NCBI GenBank assembly: GCA_964631295.1
Contig: CAZVXI010000198.1
Location: 1 to 5,541, forward strand
Direction of reading: 5' to 3'
DNA: 5,541 nt
Source: CAZVXI01 sp964631295
GTDB taxonomy: Bacteria > Planctomycetota > Phycisphaerae > Phycisphaerales > SM1A02
Shown here: piece after piece, positions 1 to 5,240 of the stretch
Position numbering within the stretch: position 1 is the first letter of the stretch
How the letters are laid out: the number at the start of each line of letters is the position of its first letter
Made by a program: the position numbers and the translations under genes
Notes under the pieces: generated by a model
The model's input: only the letters and a program-made list of their open reading frames with translations
Told to the model about the DNA's origin: nothing
Databases searched by the model: none

Positions 1-860
1 CGGCGGCGTGTGCCGACAAGCGCGCTCATGCAGAGCAGCGCAAGCGCTCCGGGTGTGGGGATGGTCGCGATCCAGCCCTCGGCGAAGCCATCCGGGTTGG
101 TGCCCCATCCGACGATGGTCATGCCATCCTCTGAGATGCCCGTCGCTCGGCTCAGTGTCCAGCCGGTGAGATCAATGCCCTCTGCGGTCAATACATCAGC
201 AAGCGACTGCATGCCGTTGCCAGCATCCCAGATGAACGCTTCACTGCCCGAGGCGGACGCGCCCTGTCCGACGACAACCGAGCCATCGGCTGAGACGGCG
301 TTGGCGAAGCTGGAGAAGCTGCCGCCGCCGAGATCGCCGAGGCCGACCATGCCGTTGGTTGCATCCCAGATGAACGCTTCAAAGCCCGAGGCGGACGCGC
401 CCTGTCCGACGACGACCGAGCCATCGGCCGAGACGGCGCGGGCGTCGCTGAAGAAACTGCCGCCGTCGAGATCGCCGAGGCCGACCATGCCGTTGCCAGC
501 ATCCCAGATGAACGCTTCATTGCCCGAGGCGGAGTTGCCGCGCCCGACGACGACCGAGCCATCGGCCGAGACGGCGTTGGCCTCGCTGAAGAAACTGCCG
601 CCGTCGAGATCGCCGAGGCCGACCATGCCGTTGGTTGCATCCCAGATGAACGCTTCACTGCTCGAGGCGGACGCGCCCTGTCCGACGACGACCGAGCCAT
701 CGGCCGAGACGGCGAAGGCGAGGCTGTTGAAACTGCCGCCCGGCAAATCACCCAGCCCCTGGAATGAAACATCAGCCCGTGCCGGCGACGAGAACCCGGC
801 CGCGAGAACAACAACACCAGTCGCGGCAGAGCCGCTCCAACCGAAACCACGAGAGCACAT
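1..860 (-). CDS. Secreted HAF-repeat protein with PEP-CTERM-like tail (3' end off the window)
   Basis: Read on the minus strand from ATG at 860-858, this frame gives 286 residues before the left edge, with no stop yet. A strong Shine-Dalgarno (AGGAGGAGG, 873-865) fixes the start. Residues 1-29 look like a signal peptide: a hydrophobic stretch around residues 12-23 and an ARA-D cleavage-like site. Residues 35-218 are four 46-residue repeats, each with GLGDL near the start, AVSADGSVVVG in the middle and EAFIWDA near the end. This is the pattern of the HAF family of extracellular repeats. Residues 219-266 are a degenerate last unit (ISEDGMTIVGW, then AEGWIATI). The tail PTPGALALL...VGTRR resembles a PEP-CTERM sorting signal: Pro-rich motif, short hydrophobic helix, Arg cluster. 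I infer export and surface retention through an exosortase-like route. The molecular function of HAF repeats is not established. Only a few residues are probably missing. The gene is divergent from the mutase. Confidence 0.88.
   Translation of the reverse strand, partial: MCSRGFGWSGSAATGVVVLAAGFSSPARADVSFQGLGDLPGGSFNSLAFAVSADGSVVVGQGASASSSEAFIWDATNGMVGLGDLDGGSFFSEANAVSADGSVVVGRGNSASGNEAFIWDAGNGMVGLGDLDGGSFFSDARAVSADGSVVVGQGASASGFEAFIWDATNGMVGLGDLGGGSFSSFANAVSADGSVVVGQGASASGSEAFIWDAGNGMQSLADVLTAEGIDLTGWTLSRATGISEDGMTIVGWGTNPDGFAEGWIATIPTPGALALLCMSALVGTRR
207..758 (-). repeat. Four tandem 138-bp in-frame repeats inside the HAF protein gene
   Basis: Reading leftwards, the units are 758-621, 620-483, 482-345 and 344-207. 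The landmark GAGATCGCCGAGG on the plus strand recurs at 330, 468 and 606, exactly 138 bases apart. Each unit encodes 46 residues. Units are nearly identical in DNA over the AVSADGSVVVG and EAFIWDA segments and vary mainly at residues 6-15 and 27-34 of the unit. Units 1 and 3 share an ATNG ending (GCAACC codons), whereas 2 and 4 share AGNG (GCTGGC codons). This suggests a two-unit block was duplicated. The period is a multiple of three, so length changes by whole units would keep the frame. Confidence 0.9.
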
Positions 861-1144
861 ACTTCCTCCTCCTGATCCAGCGGATCAAGAAACGGACCAC
901 GAAGTCTCTGCTCTCTTTGGGTGGCACCACGCATGCCGGGGTCGCGCGCGATCTGTGGGCGGCCACATGTCGCGAGGTCCCTTCCTGTCAAGCATGACTC
1001 GGATCCTGGGCTGCGTCAGGACCTGATGCCGCAAACATGTCAGAGATGGCTTGACGTGCGATACCTGCCAGCAACCGGGCCGTGCGCTAGAATCCGCCCA
1101 TCAGGGCCATGGAGGCTCGGATATCCGACTGGAGACGTCCGCGC
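861..1144. other. Divergent intergenic region between the HAF gene and the acyl-CoA mutase
   Basis: This 284-base gap separates two genes transcribed outwards. I find no convincing gene in it. It holds the HAF Shine-Dalgarno (865-873), a small inverted repeat TGATCC-AGC-GGATCA (873-887) next to that site, and a perfect TTGACA hexamer on the minus strand (991-986) that lacks a good -10 box at normal spacing. On the mutase side are a near-palindrome at 1013-1029, a promoter candidate at 1065-1093 and a 12-base palindrome at 1117-1128. The control of the HAF gene cannot be settled from sequence alone. Confidence 0.6.
1065..1093 (+). promoter_or_regulatory. Candidate sigma-70-type promoter of the mutase operon
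   Basis: CTGCCA (1065-1070) and TAGAAT (1088-1093) are separated by 17 bases. The -10 box matches TATAAT at five of six positions; the -35 box is weak. Transcription would start near 1100, giving a leader of about 45 bases to the ATG at 1145. The same CTGCCA/17-base arrangement occurs in front of cystathionine beta-synthase, which raises confidence slightly. Confidence 0.42.
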
Positions 1145-2902
1145 ATGACCACCGCATCCAACCCAACCGATGTCAAAGCAGCCACGGCAGCCCAGACTGC
1201 AACTGACCCGTACAAGGTCAACGCAGATGCGGTCACCATCTCCGGGTATGTGGTTGATCAACTGTATGGCCCGGGCGGGGTTGCCACGACCGACCCGAAC
1301 GACGCCGCCAAACCGCACGAGCGCATCGGCGAGCCGGGCACCTTCCCCTACACGCGCGGCATCCATGAGACGATGTATCGCAGCCGTCTCTGGACAATGC
1401 GGCAGTTTGCGGGCTTCGGCTCCGCGGACGACACCAACAAACGCTTCAAATATCTCCTCGAGAATGCCAGCGGCACCAAGGCCAACACCGGGCTCTCGAC
1501 TGCGTTCGACCTGCCCACGCTCATGGGCCGCGACTCGGATGATCCGCTGTCTGTCGGTGAAGTCGGCAGGTGCGGCGTCGCGATCGACACCATCGAAGAC
1601 ATGCACCGGCTGTATGCAGACATTCCCGTCGAGGAGGTGACGGTAAGCCAGACAATCAACGGCCCGGCTGCGGTCATCTGGGCGCTGTACCTCGCGATGG
1701 CGCATCAGCGTGGCATGGACTTTGCGAAGCTCGGCGGCACGCTGCAGAACGACATCCTCAAGGAGTTTCACTCGCAAAATGAGTTCATCTATCCGCCCGA
1801 AGCGAGCGTGAAGCTCGTTGTCGACACGATCGAGTTCGCCACGCAGCACACGCCGCGCTGGAACAGTGTGTCGATCAGCGGGTATCACATTCGCGAAGCC
1901 GGCTCGACCGCGACGCAGGAACTTGCCTTCACCTTGCGCGACGGCATGGAATATGTCGAAGCTGCGATGGCCCGCGGGCTGGATGTTGATGGCTTTGCGC
2001 CGCGGCTGTCATTCTTCTTCAACAGCCACAACGAGTTCTTCGAAGAGATATGCAAACTGCGCGCAGCAAGGCGCATCTGGTCGCACATGATGCGCGACCG
2101 CTACGGCGCGAAGAACGCACGCTCCCACCTGATGCGCACGCATGTGCAGACGGCCGGCTGTTCGCTCACCGAGCAGCAGCCGCTGAACAACATCGTGCGC
2201 GTTGCCTATCAGGCGATGGCGGGTGTGCTCGGCGGGTGCCAGTCGCTGCATACCGACTCGATGGATGAAACGCTCGGCCTGCCGACGGAGACAGCGGTCC
2301 GTGTTGCCCTGCGCACGCAGCAGATTCTCGCGCATGAGACAGGTGTGCACCGCACGGTTGATCCGCTTGGCGGGTCATGGTTTGTTGAAGCGCTCACCGA
2401 TCAGATGGAGACCGACGGGCTTGGTATCATCCGCGAGATTGATGACATGGGCGGCGTTGTTGCAGGTATTCACAAAGGTTACTTCCGCAGGTCGATCGCA
2501 GAGGCGAGTTACCGCTTCGGGCAGGAAATGGAAGCGGGGGATCGCATCACCGTCGGCATGAACGCCTACAAAGATGGCAACGAGAACGAGCAGGTTGAAA
2601 TCCTGCAGATTCCGCATGAAGTTGAGGAAGTGCAGAATCAGCGGCTGTCGACGTTCCGCGAGCAGCGCGATGATGCCAGGGCGCAACAGGCGCTGGAGAA
2701 CATCCGCATCGCGTGCCGCGGCAAGACCGATGGTATCAAGCCGATCGACGAGAAAACATATCACGAGGCGGCCAGCGGTGTCTCGGCAGGCAACGTGATG
2801 CCTGCGCTGATCGACGCATCCATTGCAAACTGCACGCTCGGCGAGATGGTGCAGGCGATGGCCGATGTCTTCGGCCGCTACACCGGCGGGCCGGAGTGGT
2901 AA
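1145..2902 (+). CDS. B12-dependent acyl-CoA mutase large subunit, isobutyryl-CoA mutase-like
   Basis: This encodes 585 residues covering only the substrate-binding TIM barrel of the methylmalonyl-CoA mutase family. Such enzymes rearrange acyl-CoA carbon skeletons by adenosylcobalamin radical chemistry. Visible family motifs are YTRGIHETMY (69-78), WTMRQFAGF (83-91), GLSTAFDLPT (116-125), QNDILKEF (201-208), SISGYH (243-248, the active-site Tyr-His pair) and TQSLHT-like CQSLHT further on. The protein ends naturally at FGRYTGGPEW, so the C-terminal cobalamin domain (DxHxxG) is absent and a separate small subunit is required. Aligned by eye to the Propionibacterium enzyme, Tyr89 is Phe88 here and Arg207 is Gln211. 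Phe/Gln is the isobutyryl-CoA mutase (IcmA) pair; the 2-hydroxyisobutyryl-CoA enzyme has Ile/Gln. I therefore infer isobutyryl-CoA/butyryl-CoA interconversion or a related branched substrate. Start 1145 is preferred over ATG 1109 because of GGAG at 1131-1134 and the promoter position. An automatic pipeline would probably call it methylmalonyl-CoA mutase. Confidence 0.92.
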   Translation: MTTASNPTDVKAATAAQTATDPYKVNADAVTISGYVVDQLYGPGGVATTDPNDAAKPHERIGEPGTFPYTRGIHETMYRSRLWTMRQFAGFGSADDTNKRFKYLLENASGTKANTGLSTAFDLPTLMGRDSDDPLSVGEVGRCGVAIDTIEDMHRLYADIPVEEVTVSQTINGPAAVIWALYLAMAHQRGMDFAKLGGTLQNDILKEFHSQNEFIYPPEASVKLVVDTIEFATQHTPRWNSVSISGYHIREAGSTATQELAFTLRDGMEYVEAAMARGLDVDGFAPRLSFFFNSHNEFFEEICKLRAARRIWSHMMRDRYGAKNARSHLMRTHVQTAGCSLTEQQPLNNIVRVAYQAMAGVLGGCQSLHTDSMDETLGLPTETAVRVALRTQQILAHETGVHRTVDPLGGSWFVEALTDQMETDGLGIIREIDDMGGVVAGIHKGYFRRSIAEASYRFGQEMEAGDRITVGMNAYKDGNENEQVEILQIPHEVEEVQNQRLSTFREQRDDARAQQALENIRIACRGKTDGIKPIDEKTYHEAASGVSAGNVMPALIDASIANCTLGEMVQAMADVFGRYTGGPEW

Positions 2903-2921
2903 CAAGTGACAGGAGCGATCA

Positions 2922-3200
2922 ATGCCCAGATTCATCATCAAGCGTGACATTGCCGACGCCGGGAAGATGTCAGATAACGATCTTGCCGGCGCTTCGGCAC
3001 ATTCGTGCAGCGTGCTGCGCGAGATGGACGGCATCAGCTGGGTGCAGAGTTTCGTGACGGACAACCAGATCTACTGCATTTACGACGCAGCAAGCGAAGC
3101 GACAATTCTGGAGCATGCCGAGAAGAGCGGTTTTCCCGCGAATGTGATCACCGAAGTGAAGCGTGTGATCGACCCGACGTGGGCGAATGCCTCGGGGTAA
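2922..3200 (+). CDS. DUF4242 domain small protein (SCO4226-like)
   Basis: This 92-residue protein has the full length and pattern of the DUF4242 family. It begins PRFIIKRDI, followed by SCSVLREMDGISWVQSFVTD, then the IYCIYDA strand, and ends AEKSGFPANVITEVKRVIDP. From memory of the family, the Streptomyces coelicolor member SCO4226 is a nickel-binding protein with a ferredoxin-like fold. Metal binding here is only possible, not shown; candidate ligands include His27, Cys29 and Cys50. There is no signal peptide or membrane segment, so it is probably cytoplasmic. The start has a good Shine-Dalgarno (AGGAG, 2911-2915, six bases before ATG). The gap after the mutase stop is 19 bases, so the two are very likely co-transcribed, which hints at a role linked to the mutase pathway. 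The biochemical role is unknown. Confidence 0.85.
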   Translation: MPRFIIKRDIADAGKMSDNDLAGASAHSCSVLREMDGISWVQSFVTDNQIYCIYDAASEATILEHAEKSGFPANVITEVKRVIDPTWANASG

Positions 3201-3205
3201 GCGGC

Positions 3206-3225
3206 CGTGGTCCCGAGGGGCCATG
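3206..3225. terminator. Possible bidirectional terminator hairpin between convergent genes
   Basis: CGTGGTCC (3206-3213) can pair with GGGCCATG (3218-3225) around a CGAG loop, giving eight pairs of which two are G-T. It occupies nearly all of the 26-base gap between the DUF4242 stop and the stop of cystathionine beta-synthase. No T-run follows on either strand, so intrinsic termination is uncertain. Confidence 0.35.
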
Positions 3226-3226
3226 C

Positions 3227-4609
3227 TCAACTCCGCGCCGCAAGAAACTCCACGACATCGATCTTGCTGATGATGCCGACGACTTTATCGCGCTCGACGA
3301 CGATGGCGACATTGTCCTGATCGAACACACGCTGCACCTTGGCAAGCGAATCTTCGGGCGTGACAATGCCCTGCATGGGCTTGGCGGCTTTGGTGACGGG
3401 GTCGCCCGGTTCGCAGTCGCCGCGCACCAGCGTCTGCAGCAGATCGGTTTCGTGGATCATCATGGGCGGACCGCCGTTGGTGCCGGCAAGCGGCATCTGC
3501 GAGATGCCCAGGTCGTTCATCCGCCGCGCGACGTTGCCGAGCGATTCATCCACGGTGGCGAACTCGACCTGCCGCTGTCTGGTTTGCATGAGTTCTCGCA
3601 CCGACCCCATACGAACATCGACATCGAAGTAGCCCATGTCGCGCAGCCACTCATCGTTGAAGCACTTGCTCAGATAGCGATCGCCCGAGTCGCAGAGCAG
3701 GCACACGACGAGCTTGCCCGGGCCGAGTTCTCGGGCGACCTGCAGTGCGCCGAAGACCGAGGTGCCCGTTGAACCGCCGCAGAAGATGCCTTCCTCGCGC
3801 GGCAACCTGCGCGCAGTAAGGAACGAGTCCTTGTCGGAGATGTTGCGCACTTCATCCACGACGGTGAAGTCGAGCGTGCCGACCATAAAGTCGTGCCCGA
3901 TGCCTTCCACGCGGTAGATGCTTGGCTCATCGTGTGTGCCTGTCTCATGTTCCTGCTTGTAAATGCTCCCTTCCGGGTCGGGGCAGATGATCTTCAGTTC
4001 GCGACCGGCTTGCTTTGCCTTCTCCTTGAGATACTTTCCCGCGCCGGAGATTGTCCCACCCGTGCCGATGCCGCCCACGAGCGCATCAAGCTGCCCATCA
4101 GTGTCCTCCCAGATCTCCGGCCCGGTGGTGAGGTAGTGTGCCTCGGGGTTGTTCATGTTGTAGTACTGGTCGGTGTAGAACCCGCCGGGCGTTTCCTCGG
4201 CGATGCGCTTTGCGACCATCACATAGCTCTCGGGATGGTCATGGTCGAGGTCGGTCCGCGTGACAATCACGTCCGCGCCGTACGCCTTGAGCATGTCGAT
4301 CTTCTCTTTGCTCATTTTGTCAGGCATCGTGAAGACGCACCGGTAGCCGCGCACCGCGCAGACCATTGCGAGGCCGAGCCCGGTATTGCCGGATGTGCTC
4401 TCGACGATCGTGCAGCCGGGCTTGATCAACCCCGCATCCTCAGCCCGGCGGATCATGTTCCATGCCATGCGATCCTTGATCGACCCGGCCGGATTCATGT
4501 GCTCCATCTTGACGAGCACGCGGGCCATCGTGTGTTCATCCACGAGGCGATTGAGCTTGACGAGCGGCGTGTTGCCGATGAGATCGATGACGGATTCGTG
4601 GTAGTTCAT
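3227..4609 (-). CDS. cbs: Cystathionine beta-synthase with C-terminal CBS domain pair
   Basis: This 460-residue PLP enzyme of fold type II condenses serine and homocysteine to cystathionine, the first step of reverse transsulfuration, in the cytoplasm. The catalytic domain covers about residues 1-325. Lys45 in NPAGSIKDR is the Schiff-base lysine. ESTSGNTG (70-77) is the substrate loop, GGIGTGGTISG (179-189) binds the PLP phosphate, and Ser280 in CGGSTG matches the serine that contacts the PLP ring nitrogen (Ser349 in human CBS). VEGIGHDF (234-241) is typical of CBS rather than of plain cysteine synthase. Two CBS motifs follow (about 336-398 and 405-458), ending VVGIISKIDVVEFL; they may bind an adenosyl ligand, but regulation by S-adenosylmethionine is not shown. 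There is no N-terminal haem segment, as expected for bacterial forms. Length is close to the mycobacterial enzyme. The Shine-Dalgarno is weak. The gene converges on the DUF4242 gene and diverges from the MNT gene. Some O-acetylserine or cysteine-synthase activity cannot be excluded. Confidence 0.93.
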   Translation of the reverse strand: MNYHESVIDLIGNTPLVKLNRLVDEHTMARVLVKMEHMNPAGSIKDRMAWNMIRRAEDAGLIKPGCTIVESTSGNTGLGLAMVCAVRGYRCVFTMPDKMSKEKIDMLKAYGADVIVTRTDLDHDHPESYVMVAKRIAEETPGGFYTDQYYNMNNPEAHYLTTGPEIWEDTDGQLDALVGGIGTGGTISGAGKYLKEKAKQAGRELKIICPDPEGSIYKQEHETGTHDEPSIYRVEGIGHDFMVGTLDFTVVDEVRNISDKDSFLTARRLPREEGIFCGGSTGTSVFGALQVARELGPGKLVVCLLCDSGDRYLSKCFNDEWLRDMGYFDVDVRMGSVRELMQTRQRQVEFATVDESLGNVARRMNDLGISQMPLAGTNGGPPMMIHETDLLQTLVRGDCEPGDPVTKAAKPMQGIVTPEDSLAKVQRVFDQDNVAIVVERDKVVGIISKIDVVEFLAARS

Positions 4610-4646
4610 GGGGTGCTTGATTCTCAGTGACTTGTGAGCGAGATCG

Positions 4647-4675
4647 CAGGCATTGTATTGCCCCGCCGTTACAAT
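4647..4675 (+). promoter_or_regulatory. Candidate promoter of the MNT/HepT operon
   Basis: TACAAT at 4670-4675 is a good -10 box 38 bases before the chosen ATG. The hexamer 17 bases upstream (CAGGCA, 4647-4652) is a poor -35 box. Its position supports starting the nucleotidyltransferase at 4714 rather than at the upstream in-frame ATG at 4627, which would lie before the transcription start. Confidence 0.35.
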
Positions 4676-4680
4676 GGCAG
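4652..4680 (-). promoter_or_regulatory. Candidate promoter of cystathionine beta-synthase
   Basis: On the minus strand, CTGCCA (4680-4675) and TACAAT (4657-4652) are 17 bases apart. Transcription would start near 4645, giving a leader of about 35 bases to the ATG at 4609. The -10 box matches the consensus at five of six positions. Its -35 end overlaps the opposing TACAAT box of the MNT gene by one base, so the two promoters may compete. Confidence 0.42.
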
Positions 4681-4713
4681 TGTCGTTCTTCTCACTCGCC
4701 CGGACCCAGTCCC

Positions 4714-5019
4714 ATGAATCCGCACATTGCCCAACATCGCCCGCAGATTGGCCCCCGATGTGAGCGATACCGCGTGCGATCCCTCGATCTGTTCGGCTCA
4801 GGTGCTGAGTTGACCGGGCAGCCGCGAGATGTTGATTTGCTCGTGAAGTTCGATCCGATGGATGCCGGGGACCGCGCGGATGCCTATCTCGACCTGCTCG
4901 ATGACTTGCAACGGCTGCTTGACTGTTCGGTTGATCTCGTGGTCGAGCGGGCGATCACGAACCCGCATTTCCGCGCGGCGGTGATGCAAACAAAGGTGCC
5001 GCTGTATGCTGCCGCGTGA
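4714..5019 (+). CDS. MNT-family minimal nucleotidyltransferase (antitoxin of a HEPN/MNT pair)
   Basis: This 101-residue protein is a minimal nucleotidyltransferase of the DNA polymerase beta fold. LFGSG (26-30) is the nucleotide-binding motif, Asp39 and Asp41 (RDVDLLVKF) are the first two metal-binding acids, and Asp74 in SVDLVVERA is the probable third. The end, NPHFRAAV...VPLYAA, is typical of the MNT partner of HepT. In characterised pairs MNT silences the HepT RNase by attaching AMP units to a tyrosine of HepT; I infer the same role here. The loop between GS and the first Asp appears about two residues shorter than is usual in this family as I remember it. The start at 4714 fits the family N-terminus and the promoter at 4670, though no clear Shine-Dalgarno is visible. 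Its end overlaps the next gene by 14 bases, pointing to translational coupling. Confidence 0.82.
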   Translation: MNPHIAQHRPQIGPRCERYRVRSLDLFGSGAELTGQPRDVDLLVKFDPMDAGDRADAYLDLLDDLQRLLDCSVDLVVERAITNPHFRAAVMQTKVPLYAAA

Positions 5020-5215
5020 TGTGCAGACGTGTCTGTATGACATTCAGCAGGCGTCGGAACGCCTCAAGGCTCGGGTGACAGACTGCTCGAAAATCATTGC
5101 ATTCCGCAATCAGGTCGACCACTGTTACGACGTTATCGATCATCAGATCGTCTGGGGCATCATCGAGCGGTATCTGCCGCGACTGACAGCCGAAGTCAAC
5201 CAACTGCTCGCCTGA
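5006..5215 (+). CDS. HepT-like HEPN ribonuclease, internally shortened
   Basis: This 69-residue protein matches the two ends of HepT (DUF86, HEPN family) toxins. The first about 20 residues (DVQTCLYDIQQASERL) resemble helix 1. Residues 22-69 resemble the C-terminal part, with ARVTDCSKIIAFRN, the catalytic RX4HXY motif as Arg34, His39 and Tyr41, then DHQIVWGIIERYLPRLTAEV. Usual members are roughly 110-115 residues, so about 40 residues around helices 2-3 seem to be missing with the frame intact; the join is near residues 19-23. All RX4HXY residues, including the tyrosine modified by MNT in studied systems, are retained. It may be an active minimal toxin, an inactivated toxin, or a regulatory remnant. 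It overlaps the MNT gene by 14 bases. A GTG at 5021 is an alternative start just inside. Confidence 0.75.
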   Translation: MLPRDVQTCLYDIQQASERLKARVTDCSKIIAFRNQVDHCYDVIDHQIVWGIIERYLPRLTAEVNQLLA

Positions 5216-5240
5216 GTGCGATCGTATCAGACATCACAAC

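Noticed and set aside
207..758. CRISPR-like array suggested by regular spacing
   Set aside because: The 138-base units are contiguous, in frame and coding, with no short repeat/unique spacer alternation.
188..991. Minus-strand open frame rich in Arg, Ser and Ala
   Set aside because: It is a shifted frame of the HAF gene. It has no family pattern, whereas the neighbouring frame has a signal peptide, HAF units and a sorting-type tail with an ideal ribosome site.
986..991. Perfect minus-strand TTGACA as -35 box of the HAF gene
   Set aside because: No acceptable -10 hexamer is present 15-18 bases downstream; the best are CATGTG or ATGTGG. It is kept only as a note in the intergenic entry.
10..1026. 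Long plus-strand open frame with Pro/Ser/Thr-rich repeats
   Set aside because: It is the antisense of the HAF repeat gene; the period of 138 keeps it open. It has low-complexity composition and runs into the divergent promoter region.
1051..1056. TTGACG as -35 box for the TAGAAT at 1088
   Set aside because: The spacing would be 31 bases, far from 16-18; CTGCCA at 1065 has the right spacing.
1109..1144. Upstream ATG start for the mutase (12 extra residues)
   Set aside because: It would start about nine bases after the inferred transcription start and has no Shine-Dalgarno, whereas ATG 1145 has GGAG at a suitable distance.
1040..1888. Minus-strand 282-residue open frame
   Set aside because: It lies antisense to the mutase, whose family motifs are continuous over the same bases; it shows no recognisable family.
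3005..3772. Plus-strand open frame spanning the DUF4242 gene and the cbs 3' end
   Set aside because: It crosses two well-supported genes in other frames and resembles antisense of cystathionine beta-synthase.
3893..4630. Plus-strand 245-residue open frame
   Set aside because: It is antisense to the catalytic domain of cystathionine beta-synthase and is rich in His, Asp and Arg in the manner of GC-rich shadow frames.
4627..4713. Upstream ATG start for the MNT gene (29 extra residues)
   Set aside because: The added segment has no family similarity, and the -10 candidate at 4670-4675 lies inside it.
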